This document shows, piece after piece, positions 47,196 through 60,200 of a stretch of DNA of 64,000 nucleotides. Position 1 is the first letter of the stretch. The number at the start of each line of letters is the position of its first letter. This DNA comes from Sordaria brevicollis. Its lineage: Eukaryota > Ascomycota > Sordariomycetes > Sordariales > Sordariaceae. The notes below the pieces were generated by a model. That model saw nothing but the letters and a program-made list of their open reading frames with translations, had not been told where the DNA came from and did no database searches. The translations under genes were made by a program, and so were the position numbers. The stretch is from assembly GCA_033439795.1 (NCBI GenBank), contig JAUTDP010000010.1:2542001-2606000 (forward strand), given 5' to 3'.

Positions 47196-49923
47196 ATGTC
47201 CCCCCTAACGGGAGATGCTGCGTCCAGCATCAACTTACCCGCCCACTACCTCTCCCTCTACCGCTCCCTATTCTACTCCGCCCTTCTACCGTCTGATGGC
47301 TCACCACAAAGAGTCCAACCCTTCCTCCTCCCCTTTTGCCTCCTCGGCACCTTCCTCCTCCCCATCGCCTACCTCTGCATACCCCAATACACCATCTCAA
47401 CAATCCAAGGCCAGCAAGTTCGCATACGTCGGGAATGGGTATATAGGTTGAGATGGCTGGTCGGGGCGGTGATGGTGTGGTGGAATTTGGGTGTTGTTGT
47501 TGGGTTACCTGGTTTTCAACTCCACTTTGGGGGACTGGGCTCGCCAACAACAACAGAAGGGGAGGGATATGAATATGGAGGAGGAGGAGAAGGGGGATAT
47601 AAAGGGTGGATGAAGGCGGGAAAGACAACGGCAAGCGCTTGTACGGCAATGGCTTATGCGGCTGGGCTGATGTGTGGGTGGGGAACGATTTGGGGGTTGG
47701 AAGCGGTTGTGTTTGGGGGGTATCAGGGGTGGGGGATGAGGGTGAGGAGACGTTTACGAAGAAGGGGATCTGATGGAAAGGACGGGGAGGGTGGTGTTGA
47801 TGGGAAAGAGCTGGACGAGAGGGTTGGACAAGGGGCTGATGGGAAGGATGTTGATGGGAAGCGATCTTGGGAAAATGGGGACGGGAAGCTGGTTGTTGCT
47901 GGAGAGAAGTCAAGGAAGGATGGGAAGAGGGTGAAAGGGGAGCTCAGGGTTGGGTTCGTGGATGGCGACGTGGATGGTACTATGAACAGCAACAGCAACA
48001 CCAACGGCTCTGCGAACAGAAGACGAAGACAATCCAAATCCGAATCGATAGGCGTCAAAAGAGGTAGCTGGGGTCCTGACACCACCGACTTGCGCCGTCG
48101 AAACCTGAACCCCAGCGACATGTTTGATAGCAAAGGTTGGGAATTGGTTGATGCCGGGTATGGGAAGGTTGCTTTGCCGACTTCTACTTCTACTTTCACC
48201 GAAACCAATGACACTAGCAAGGCTATCAACACGAACCAAAGTCACAGGTCGGCGGAAAGGAAACAGGAAGACAAGGGCCAGAGATGGACAATAGACGAAA
48301 CAGTCGACCTCGACAAGTACGAATACTACTGGGAACCGTACCCAGATCAGGGCACGCTTGGGCAGAGACTAGATTGGGTGATGGATATGTTTAATTCTTT
48401 TCGTGGTGCTGGTATGTTGTTTTTTCTTTCCTTCTCTTCAATTTCCCCTTTCCCACCTACAACCATCTCGCACGCAAGACTGACAAACCTAATGATACAT
48501 AGGCTGGAACTACTCAATCTCCTCCATCCCCTCTCTCCAAAAACCCGTTATTCCTACTTTACTCCCGTCCATTCTCTCCTCTTCCTCCTCTACCCCTAAC
48601 TCTAAAGGACAAATCCTCCCCTACCTCCCCTCCGGCCCTCCCGTCTCCTTCACCCCCCTCCCCCTCTCCACCCCTTCCCAGTTCCACCGCTCCACCACCA
48701 TCCGCCAATTCCTCCTCTCCCGTTTGTTCCACATAACCTGGTCCTACCTCGCCCTCGACTTCTTCACCATCTCCGCCCGTCTCGATCCCTACTTTGTCCT
48801 TGGCCCCAACGGTCCATTGCGACATCCTACTTACCTCTCAGACCTCGCCTCCTCTTCTCCCTCCGCTGTACCACCACTATCCCTCCTCTGCGCAAAGCTA
48901 CTAGCTTCCCTCCCACCATGGGGTCTCAACTTTGCCCGCTCGCTACTTTCCCTGTCAGGAGTCCTAGGCGGGTTATTCCTGTACAGCTACGTCTGGCAAC
49001 TCACCCAGTTCTTTATCCTCGGAAAACTGCTAGGAAACGAAACCCAAGGAATGGCAGAGTTATGGCGCTACCCCTGCTTCTTTGGCGGGTTCACTACTAA
49101 TGTACTCGACAGAGGACTAGCGGGGTTTTGGGGCGGGTGGTGGCATCAGACTTTTCGGGTGGGCTTTACGGGGCCGGTGAGATGGCTGGTTAAGATGGGA
49201 GTTTTTGGCCAGCCTTCAAATGAAGGAGAGGGAAAAGGAGAAGGAGAAGGAGAAGGAGAAGGAGAAGGAGATAAAGCTGAAGAGAAGCGGACGAAAAAGA
49301 AGAGGAAAGTAATAGCGATGACAGAAATGGCCACCGCCTTCCTCCTCTCCGGCATCCTCCACGCCCTAGGCGGATGGACCTCAACCGCCTTCCGCATCAC
49401 CACCACCACCAGCCCTTCTTCCCCTTCCTCTTCCTATTCCTCTTCCCATTCCTCTCCCTCGACATCGACAGACGCTCTAACACTCGAAACCCGCAACCGA
49501 CTAGCCGTGTTTGCAGAACCAGTCGGTTTTTTTGTGTCCCAATTCCTCGGTTGCTTAGTGCAAGCTTTTCTCATCGTTGTTCTCCGCAATTTTGTCAACC
49601 TCACCACCACCAAAATCACGGGCAGTGCACGGGATGATGCCTCTAAACAAAAAGTGTGGAAGAATATCCCGCGGTGGATAAAGAGGATGGGGAACGGTGT
49701 CTTTGTGCTAATGTGGCTGCATTGGACAAGGTGGATGTTGATTGATGATATGTCTCGCTCGGGACTTTTTCTTTTTGAGCCGGTCCCTGTATCGGTTTTC
49801 AGGTTATTGGGGTTGGGAGGGATGCCGGGCGAGGGAAGGGGGGATTGGTGGCGGTTGGATGGGGAGTATGTGCCTAGTTTGTGGAGAGGGGGGAGGTGGT
49901 GGGAGAGGGGGGTGAGGATTTGA
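47196..49923 (+). CDS. Wax synthase-like membrane-bound O-acyltransferase
   Basis: Exons are 47196-48411 and 48503-49923 (intron GTATGT...CATAG); the product is 878 aa. It should be a multi-pass enzyme that transfers an acyl group to a hydroxyl. Hydrophobic segments occur early (FLLPFCLLGTFLLPIAYLCI, LVGAVMVWWNLGVVVGLPGF), then a long hydrophilic loop (about 180-390) rich in Lys, Asp, Gly and Asn. The catalytic part lies in exon 2: WNYSISSIP, LFHITWSYLALDFF, the motif GFWGGWWHQTFRVGF with H about 620, and the second histidine in LLSGILHALGG, about H692. A Glu/Gly linker (GEGEGEGEGEGD) sits between the two histidines. Such proteins include wax-ester synthases and acyltransferases of secondary metabolism; nothing nearby tells which. 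ATG 47196 is chosen because upstream in-frame sequence is leader-like. Convergent with tert, 262 bases apart. Confidence 0.85.
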
Positions 49924-50185
49924 ACGGAGTTTCATAGAGTTCATGGAGCTTTATGGAGCTGAGAGAGGTCAGGATTTTGAGGAAGGAGGGAATGGTGTTA
50001 ATGACCTGAGTGTTGGGCGTTGGATATGTTCAGGAATACGGAGTTGGATGACGGACCTAGAAGAAAGGCGCTTGGATATGGGAATAAGGGATAGACTGTA
50101 TTCATAGATGGATATCACTAAAGGGTAGACCTAGACATAGCTATATCGGCCTCACCACCTAATAAACCCTACAACTTCAACCCCT

Positions 50186-53100
50186 TCAAACCCTTATGGG
50201 AATTTCCTTTGCTACCTTTACCAAAGGCCGAGTATCCAGTTTCTTATCACTCATCAGCTTCTGAACCTCATCCTCCAACCACTTAATCACTTCCCTGTAA
50301 CCGGCCTGTTTCCGAACAAGTACCTGTCTACAAGCTACCATGGCGAGCCTTAAACAATGCGTTAGATGTACCTCGTCCCCTCAAGTATAGGGGAAAAAAA
50401 AGGAAGAAAACTCACCAAGCAACCTGCCCCCTCCCCACCCTACACTCATACCCCGGATACCTCTCCTTCCGCGATTTACTCGTCAACAGTCTATACGCAA
50501 CCTCAATCAAGGACCGGATAGTATCTGTTCACCACACGGAATCAGCTTTCCATGCCACTACTAGTATTTTTTATGAAGTAAGGACGGAAAAACGTACCTA
50601 TAACCAACCCCGTCCCCGGCCTCTTTTCCTTCCCCAGACACTTTGCATGCGCCCACATCTTAACCGCCGTCTCGATAAAAGCAGAGTAGAGGTTGCGGAG
50701 GGTGGTTGAAAACGAATTGTGAGAAGTGTCGAAGAAGAGGAGGTGGGATTGGATCTTGAACGCATTCAACACTTTCCTCTTGAAATTCCTCCCCTGACTC
50801 CTCGAGTACTCAACCGTGATCCCGTTGAACACCGGATCCTTCTTCTCCCCTCCCTTGTCCCCAGTTGGAGTAGTACCGGTTTTGCAAATTTCGAGTGTTT
50901 GCGTATCGATTTGGAGACCGCAGTAGGGAAATTTGGTAGAGCGGAAAGGAAGACGGGGGATGGGGGTGTCGTTGATTGAGATGTCGAAATTGACGAGTGA
51001 TTTATGGGGAGAGATGCGGACGCCGTGGGAGGGAAAGCCGGCGTGCATGACTTGTGCGAACTGACGCGCTTTGGAAGGGGAGGTGGTGATGAGGAGGAAG
51101 TCGTCGATTAGACGCATGAGGAGGGTGTCGCTGTTGGGACTGACGCCTCGTCGGTTTTCTGACCTGGTGTTGCTGGCTTGACCATTACCATCTCCGTTAC
51201 CGTCTCCCCCGTTCCCAGCTTCCCCGTTGCCAACTTCCCCATCGCGATCTCCATTGCCATCCCCTCCACCGCCCTCTCCCTCACCCTCACCCTCTCCACC
51301 ATCTCCACCATCTCCAGTCCCAGGTCCTCCGAGACCGAGGAAGGATAGACCCTTGGAGCGCTCAAGCCCAGCATAGAAATAATTACACAGCGTACTAGAA
51401 AGTACACTCCCCTGCGGAATCCCCGTCTTTTGTCTATAATACTTCTTGCCGATTTTCACCAAGTTCGCCGTGATATGCTCTTGCGCGAGACTCAAAAGGG
51501 AAGAGGAGGTGTGGATTTTGGTAGAGGTGAAGGAGGGGATGAAGAGGGTGTTTTTCTTTTGTTTTGCTGTTTCTTGTTGGTGAGGAAGTACTGTTGTTGT
51601 CGTGGGAGGGGAAGGGTAAGGTATGGTGGTTGAGTGCCATCTTTTGGTCGGTTTTGGTCTGCTGTTTTTGTTCTTCGTTGGGTCGGTGGAAGACGTGCTG
51701 TTGGTGGATAAGTGAGGGTCGTAATCCAACGGAAAACCAACCTCCACATGTTTCGACTCTTTATACACCCCATGTCCCGGTATCTTCTCCAGAAGCCGAA
51801 CCATGGCGTCCTGGGGTATGGTGTCAAAGGCGGCTTGGACGTCGACTTTGACAAAGTAGAACCTCTTTTTCTTTCCCTTCTTCGTTCCTCCTCCTCCTTT
51901 CCCCTTCCCCTTTCCCTTTCCCTTCTTGGACGTACTCTCGTCCTCACCCTCACCCTCACCCTCGCCCTCACCCTCACCCTCGCCCTCGCCCTCGCTGAAA
52001 TGCCGAGCTCGAAACCCCTTCACGCGCTGATAAATATCCCCCACGGCAAACATCCCCCCTCCCAACAACCCCGGCCGTTCTCTCTTTTCGTATTTCAGCA
52101 TCGAACTAACCGGCCCCAGCACCGAATTAATACTAGGCCCTAGAAGCTGTTTCCCACCTATTACTTTACTCCCATTCCCCAAACCTTTGAGCAGAACCCT
52201 CCTCCTAAGATTCATAATCGGCCTCAACCCCGTTCCCGTTCCTCCTCCCGTCGTCCCCTTGGGGAGGAGTCTAACCTGGGAGTACCCTAGTTTCCTCCCC
52301 TCCAACACCTTCACCGCCTCACCCGCTTTCACCTCCTCAAACATCTTCACCTTCAAAGAGGTCAAAGCAGGCTTGGTAACAGCCAACCAAACGTCATGCC
52401 GAAAGAAAAACAATCGGTACCGGTGGGCAGAAGACTCGGTGACGTAAAAGTTTGAGCGGATTAAAGGGATCAGGAGGGAGTCGATGAGGTAGTAGAGGAA
52501 TTCGAGGAAGATTTGGCGGCGTTTGGCGAGGTCGGGTTGGGAACAGTTGTGGGAGGGGAGGAGGTGGGAAGGGGGGAGAAGGAGCCAGGGGATGGGAGTG
52601 ATCTGGGGGTTTGTTAGTGGAAATAACGTTGATGGAAATAGGGGAGGAGGAGGAAGAGGGGGAGGGAATAGGGTATAAAAGGGGAAACGTACCTTCATGC
52701 CTTGGATAACGCTATGGAGGTTCATGGATTCGAACCGGCGGAGACGGATGAAGTGGTCGACATGCTTCAGAAACACTGCCTTGTTATGTTCTTGTATACC
52801 CGCGTGACCTTTTGAGTCTGAGTCTGATGATGGACCCCAGAATTCGTTGGGGATTATCTTTGCCAGGACGGCTTGGCAGAAGGCGGATATGCTCGAGATG
52901 GGGGTTGCTAGGTCTAGGAGGGAATGTGACTGGGGGTTATCAGGGTTGCTGGTAATCTGCGCGGTAGACGGTGGACGAAGGGTCTTTTTGCTTTTCTTTT
53001 GGCTCTGGGATAACTTTGAGGAGCGGGTTGTGATTTTCGGCTGGGTTGATTGAGAGTTATGTTCGGGGAGTAGTGGTTTTGGTAGCTTTTAAACATCAGC

Positions 53101-54782
53101 CATGCTCTAACTTGGGAAAGAATTGGGAGACATACTGGACAATAATATCCCAACATCTCAGCATACGCACATCGTCCATGCAACACTTGAAGCTTATGAA
53201 CCAGTTCCTGGGTTTTACCCCTGAGCCTCTTTGGTATCTTGACCTTGTGTTTCTCCCCCTCAGCCGGTTTAGGAAACTTCTTCGCTATCTCCTCTTCGCG
53301 AAGGGTATAATCCTGAAACTTTTGGGCCGTCTGCTGCCGATCTACCGTCGATGTAAAGACATTGTGAAGACCGAACTGGCGAGGAAAGATGTACATCATT
53401 ACGTGGGTTGTACTCTCATCCGGCTTTCTTGTCTCTTCTTTTTCATCGGATGGATGAGAATTGCACGGGAAGCGGTTCAACACATCTACAACCGTCAGCT
53501 TTTGTATTCTCATATATCTACGATGATGGAAACTGAACGTACGAATATGCCTCAACCCAAAACTCACCAGCCCCCTCGCATTCAACGCCGCCCTGGCGTA
53601 CAACATGCGATTTCTGGCAAAGGTGATTTCGGAAGGACTGAGTTCCTTTCCTCCACCTTCACCTCCTCCTTCTCTCTTCGGACCAGACTCGGTACCCAGC
53701 GGTTGTAACTCCGAAACAGGCACCCCACTAACCTGCACCAAATTCCCCTTTCCTTCTCCCACGGCCATGAAAACCGCACAATCCAGCAATAAATCCAACA
53801 TGATCCTCTCTCCCTCCTTTCCCAGGAGTAGCAAAAACTGCGGCCACGGCTTTTCCTTCAGTGCTTTCACACACTGGTTGGTATGAACCGCGTAAACACC
53901 TGGTATCTGGTGTCCACCCCCATCAGCAGATCTCCCCTGAGGAGGTACACCCTTCCGAAACCCATCACACAACAAATGCCTCGGCTGTCCAGACCACCCA
54001 TTTCCATTTCCATTCCCATTCCCCATCTTGCTCTTACCTCGCGCCCCAGACCGTGAAAACAACAACCAAACCACAAAATCCACAATATCCCCCTGCGAGT
54101 ACAACGCCCCTCTCAACCCATCCGACAGCGTAACATGGCTTTCATCCCCTTTATTATTTCCACCCCCAACTGCACCGGGTTGCGTACCCGTACCCTGTGG
54201 TCCCTGCCCACCCTGCGAAAAACTAACCCACTGCTCCCACCTCAAATCCGCCTTCTCTTTCTTCTTCTTCTTCTGCCCAGTCTCGTCTGGGGCCAGGCGG
54301 GAGCAGACGAGGGTGGTATCTAGCAGGTTACCGAGGGCTTGTTCTAGTTCGGAGAGATTCTCCGGATTTTGTTGAATAGGGAGAGATGATAGGCCGACTG
54401 CGGCTATCTTCCTCCGGCGGATTTTGGAAGACCTCGGAAGTTTGGAGAGGGCGTATTGTCGGAGGGTGAGGGTTTGTGGGTAGTAGAGGGATAAAAGGGT
54501 TTGGGTGATGGGTGAGATGGGGGTTGTACCGGGGGTGGGCTGGGCTTTTTTGGGTTTGGGTTTGGGTTTGGGGTTGGGGTTGGGGTTGGACGTCTGCCGG
54601 TCTTGGGGTTGAGGCCGTTTGGGAGGCCGTTGGGGGACGGGGTTGGTGACTGTCTGACCATGGAGTTTTGGGCGTTTGGAGGGTGGGTGTTCAGGATGTT
54701 GTTGTTCATGATCGATTTTGATAACCTTCTCGGTAAGGTCCAGCTCAACGAAGCTGACGCTCTTTCTCTTCTGGGCCGGCAT
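50186..54782 (-). CDS. tert: Telomerase reverse transcriptase (TERT)
   Basis: Catalytic subunit that copies the telomerase RNA template onto chromosome ends. Six exons: 54782-53543, 53485-53136, 53085-52693, 52602-50598, 50524-50416, 50348-50186; the product is 1419 aa with all phases consistent. The N-terminus has SLYYPQTLTLRQYALSKLP, near the start of fungal TERTs. The CP motif is YIFPRQFGLHNVFTS (about 445-459, exon 2), followed in exon 3 by SISAFCQAVLAKIIPNEFWG and FIRLRRFESMNLHSVIQGMK. Motif T is FYVTESSAHRYRLFFFRHDVW (about 713-733). Motifs 1 and 2 are VRLLPK and LRPIMNLRR, motif A is VKVDVQAAFDTIPQ (D about 915), B' is QKTGIPQGSVLSS, C is LMRLIDDFLLIT (DD about 1161-1162), and E is FPYCGLQID. 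The C-terminal extension (DTIRSLIEVAYRLL...) ends PIRV. Low-complexity insertions lie before motif A and between B' and C. Confidence 0.96.
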
Positions 54783-57172
54783 GGTGATGGTTCGATGGAT
54801 TTTGATGGTCCATGCTGGGAGCCTATGGAGGGCTGAAGTCGACGAGGTGGTGGGTGATTGGATAGAAAATGAATGACTTTCGGGTCAGATTGCCAAGGTA
54901 GTTGGACAAAAAAAAAGATTTATCGTCGTTGGTGAAACGACGTGATCGCGTCCAGTTGACGTTGACGCGTGAAAGTTGGAGATGGCGAATTGGAGATATT
55001 TGGCGGTTTGCTTTTTGGAAGAACCTTGAGGTTTCAATGCTGCCCTGGGGTACATGGTACCTGAACATGGGACGAATAAGGGCATGTGAGACGCCATCAC
55101 GGGGCGTTTGCGCGGTAATTGTTAGTGCAACCGCGCCTAACACGCAGTAGTACAGTGCAGCGCATTATCAGAGATACAGTATCCCCTCTTAACCTGCAGA
55201 ATCCACCTGCAGACATTCTTCAACTTTCCGAGACACAACCGTTGAAAAACCCGATATTGAAGAGAAGAAGAAAACCAATTCCCGGACGTATTGCTTCAAA
55301 TCCTGCTGGTGTCCGCGTGTCTATCCGGCAGTGGCACATCAACGGACATGAGGGGCCCGGGGATGAGGAGGGACATGAGGCACAGCAATGGATGTCATCT
55401 ACCCCAGACTTGTCTGATTGGGCAGATGGAGTAACAGCCGCTAACAATTTCGCGAGACTCAAATCAGTCCAGTCACCACCAGTGGGATGGCGGATGCGCG
55501 CAATTGAGGAGAAGCCACGAGGGCGCCACAGTGTTTCGACACTTTTCTTCTTTTTCTTTTTGAGGGGGAGGCTCTTGCCGGCCGAGAATTGAAGTTGTGT
55601 GAGTGGGTGGACGGGTCAATCTCCTTTTTGAGGAGGAAGGTGTGAGAAGTCGTCGGAGTTGTTCTTGCCTCGTGTGGTGGCTTCGGTCCTTCCCTCCTTT
55701 TTCAAGGAATGACGGACTGCTGCGGGTGTGTTCGTATTCTTGCACTTTTCAAACGTCTACGGCCGTGATGGCTTTTCCCCAGGACCGGATCTTTTTCCCC
55801 ATGGCACACTCGCAGGCTGACAGCGTTGCAATGGTACCTTGCTTCAGTTGACGACGCTATACCACGCACAGTATAGGATTGGTTGACCCTCAAAAGACTC
55901 ATAGACGCCGTCCCCTCCTTGACAGATGCCATGATACGACCTGTTCTTGAGGCCTAACTAACCACCAGTACAGGCTGAGAACGGGACCTGCATAGAGTCA
56001 GGTTGTCTCGCATCGGGCCGTGATGATGACTTCACTCGTAAAGATGCCAGGGGTCGACCACTGCATATCTTTGCACTATAAGCGTGAGCTTGGCGGAATC
56101 CACACGACGGGAGTACAAGTTTATACTGATGGACGGCATTGGGGGTTCTGGAACGTCATTAGCACACGGGGTCAAATTATAGCGGGCTCCATTGGGATAT
56201 CCATATAAGTACCGAAATAGACTGACTTCAAGACGATGTGTTCTATGAGAAATGGAGCCAGATTAACGAGCGGGAGGAATTCGGTCTTATCTCGTCTGTT
56301 GTTAGCAGAAGTAAAAGTGAAGAAGTAGAAGTCTGCAAGAAATGTAATGGCCAGGGGAAAGAATTCAAGAAAAAGAGGGGAAGCCAACCAGAGGCACATT
56401 GGAGGCACATGTGGTGGTGCACCGTCCCGAACCACCGACAGGCAGAGTAACCTTAACACCCTGCTAACATATACCCCTGGTCATGTTAGAGAGACGGGAT
56501 TGAAGATTGTCCCAAAGATGTTCAACTTTCAAGATTTCTCCTCCATGGCATCTCATCCTAACCCAATTCCTCACCACGTCGACACGTCACTGCCTTCATG
56601 CCCTGCCCTGACATATGGCATGCTAAAGTGGCATTGAGGGTGTTGTATGGCATCCCATAGAAAAGGTTACCCCTGGCCTTAAGTTAGAGGCATGCATGCT
56701 GGTACCTGTGCCTAGCTGAGGCTGCAGTGCATGGCATGGATATCTTAACACATCCAATTCGCACCGTCAACACCGCCTGTTATCGACAACACTTTGACGA
56801 CGACACTGACGAGACTGAAGAACTCGCCCCCCTCCCAAACATTTGTTCATCCCAGTCACTTCTTCCCCTCCTCAGCTCTTTCCTGTCCCGCGTTTCGACG
56901 ACCGCGACTTGGAAAAACAAGACAGGGGGTAGACGAGGGTGCAAATCTCGTCAGAGAGTTAGGACTGTGAGGAGTCATCATACCAGAGGCATAGGGTCCG
57001 TGTTAGGAGAGACAGACAGACATTGTTCCCCTCTCACCTATCCATTCGTCAAACAGAGAGACACACACACAAGTTAGCAGCCGTACTATACCGCCTTCCC
57101 ACTTACCTTCATACCATATACCCAAAAAGACGTCACAAGAAATCCAAAAAGTAATGGTCGGGTCACCACAAT
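54783..57172. promoter_or_regulatory. Divergent intergenic region between tert and the DH-BAR gene
   Basis: 2.4 kb. The longest frame (55119-55592 plus, about 157 codons) begins with TTG and has no ATG before residue 91, so I call no gene. The left end contains the tert promoter and the right end a leader with CA repeats (57057-57070). Nothing else is recognisable. Confidence 0.5.
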
Positions 57173-57204
57173 ATGGACCACGGCAGCATCATCCAGCCAG
57201 ATGA
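57154..57204 (+). promoter_or_regulatory. Upstream open reading frame overlapping the DH-BAR start
   Basis: ATG at 57154 (context GTAATGG) opens a 16-codon frame ending in TGA at 57202-57204. It overlaps the proposed main start at 57173 in a different frame. If the leader includes it, scanning ribosomes would meet it first. Confidence 0.4.
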
Positions 57205-60200
57205 GGCTGCTTCACCATCACCCTTCATCTCTCCACATGCCTCAACCCATGAACTACCTCTACCTCAGCATCATCACGCCCGCTCTCAGTCTCAGTCTCT
57301 GTCACAGTCTCTGTCACAGTCGCAGTCACAATACAACCACGTCCGCCATCACAACCACCATTCCTCTCTGGACCATAGAGATATCGACCAGAGAGCCCCA
57401 GGCTTGTACCACTCCTCGGCTGAACCACCCCACGGTCACCATACTATCCGCAGTCCGCGCCGTGACTCCCACCAACAGGACCATCTCTCGTACTTCCCCG
57501 AGCACTACCACCACCACCGCTCCAGACAGTCCAGTCCCACGCACCCGTCTGCGCCTGCGCCCGCGCCCGCATGGGACCTTGAGGCCCGACCCAGTCACTT
57601 GGCCAGTTTTTCAGCCAGTTACACCAGCTTTTCACACCACTCAGCAAGTCGACGACCCAGCCGTCAAGCCAGTCCTATAGCCAGTCCTCTAGCCAGTCCC
57701 CTACTGAGGAGTCCCTTGGCCAGCCCACGACTAAGAGCCACCACAACAAGAAGTCCAACAAAGTCAAAAAGTCCCCTGGTCAGCCCATCAGCCTCTGGCC
57801 TCAGTCTCAACCAAAAGATTCCATTTGCTTCCCATGCCGCCGCCGCCAATCTCCAGGCTTTTGCCGCCAATGCAAGAGTCCCCGACGACGACGACGACGA
57901 CGACGACGACTCGTTAGACTCTGGAAATCCCGACGACTTTTATCGTAGCTTTGGAACTGGAACTGGACCTGCACCCGTGTCTGGCAGTGGTGATGCCGTT
58001 GCCGTTGCCGCTGTAACAACCACTAGAGACGAGGACTTGGACCCAATGAACAAGAGTACCACGGCGGCCACCACAACCTCCATACCACCACTACCACCAC
58101 CAACCCACGTTCAACAACAACAAACGACACCACAGTCAGGGTCGCCTTCGAATGGGGCCTTAAAACCATCCGCGTTTCCTGCCGCTCATGCTGCTTCTGC
58201 TGCCTTCTCTGCTGGCACCACCAAAATGTCGTCCAGCGGGCGTGGTACCACTACACATAGCACTAATGGTGCTCGATCGGGACTCCGCTCAGCGTCGAAT
58301 CCCGTTGACGATCGCCTTGGCCTTGGCGCTGGCAATGGCAGGCCGGCGCTGACAACAGCTAACTCGTATGGGACTCAAGGTGGGGCCTACCCACCGTCAA
58401 CGAGCGTGAAGGATCTCAAGAAGAAGTTTGACCAAACAGGGACATCCCACAACAATACCAATCTCCCAAGCAGTCCAGGCCAAAGAAGAAGAGACCTGAC
58501 TGCTGCGTCTTCCACCGCTTCCACATCCACATCCACTATCATCAAGGGTGGTGGTCGATCTCCCAGTGTCGGCGCCCGATCTGCCTCCTATTCGGCACGG
58601 TCCAGCAACTCGATATCGACGACGGTGACAGGAAGGACAACGACGACGACAGCGACAGGGGCAGGAGGGACATCTTCTTCTTCGATAGCGACATCGATAC
58701 GACGAACCCGAGGAGACCCAACACCAACAACAACAAGCACCCGATCCAGAAGCATTCCGCGACCGCGAATACCCAAACTCTCGACCGATGACCGAATAAC
58801 GAACCGAAACTCCCAATCCTTTGCGAACCGAATCAGCAAACCCCGAAATAACGGTGGACCCGCCGCCAGCGCAAACGGTCCGGCTTCCAGGTCGCTCCCC
58901 CAGCTGCCAGTATCCCCCACCACCGGATTGCCTTTGTCGTCGCGATCGAATGGGCTGCTCTTTGGCGAAATCCTGCCCGACGACCAAGACGAGGAAACGG
59001 CTGGGTTTGGCATCCTAGTGGGCGGCAGTCGTCCCCGGAGGACATCCGAGTCAAGCATCCTACATGACCTCACAAGGCCCGGACCCCGCCTGCGCAGCTC
59101 CTCTCACTCGGAAACCATGGGAGCTGGAGATAGCAATACAAGTATGGAGCCCTCGTCTCCAACCGACTGGTACCGCGGGGCGGCCTCTGCGCTGTCTTCT
59201 GAGACAAGGGTAGCTAGGAATAACCACTCCAGAGCCCATAGCGATGCCGTTGTTTCTTCTTCCACTACCAAAACCAACAACTCCCGGCCCGGCCGTGGCA
59301 CAGCAGCGACCACAGCGACGACAGCGACGACGACAACGAGGGATCGTGTCTCCAAATCGGGCCGGACCACCCCTTCCACACCGACCACGCCCCTATCCTC
59401 GTCCACCTCGCGTCTCCCCGTCATGGTCAAAAGAGCTAGTATTTCTGAAAGCCAGCACGGAAGAAGCAGCCCGGTGTCCACCCGATCCAACTCCCCCGCC
59501 ACGGCCGCACTAAAATACGGACAAACCCCTATCACCACCACTACCACAAGCACCAGCGGAAGATCCTCCCGCCAGCAGCATGGGATACCGGCCTCGAGGG
59601 CCAAAACACCTGCCAGCCGATCTCACACCCCTACCACGCCCGCGACCGCCAAACGATCAGCCCAAACCTCGTCGAATCGAAAAGCCGCCCCGAGCAACAT
59701 CGCAACATCCTCGAATAATAACGGCCGGCTCAACGCCTATGTGTCTGTGCCCGCTCCGAAACTATCCCCTTCGCTACGAAGCTCCCGACCCCGGCAGTCC
59801 GTGGCCACTGCTTCGACCGCGGCTTCCCGGATGAGATCCTCCGTCGACCGACCGCCGTCTCCCGACAAGCCGAACAACAACCGCCGGGCCGCATCGAGGG
59901 CGAGGGCCGCCGATAATAGTACCTCTACTACAATTCGACGACGGAAGCTGTCCGTGGGACCCATCGATTTCGCCCAGCGACGAGAGACCATAAAGCTGGC
60001 GTACAGCAAAACCATCAAAGACCAGCAGGCAAAGGAGGCCAGGGAGGCTGCGGCGGACAAGCGAAAGAAGGACATGGAGGCGGTCACCCGCGCCAAGGCC
60101 AAAGCGGAAGCTGCCGCTCTGGCTGCATTGCCTTTGGAGAAATCGTCTTCCGAATCGGTACATCAAAGACCGTCGGAAGCGTTAAGGAGACCCTCAGAAG

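Noticed and set aside
52729..52738. GATTCGAACC, a tRNA B-box complement
   Set aside because: It encodes RRFES in a conserved TERT segment and no tRNA structure surrounds it.
55119..55592. 157-codon plus-strand frame upstream of the DH-BAR gene
   Set aside because: It starts with TTG, lacks an ATG until late, and ends in a T-rich low-complexity stretch.
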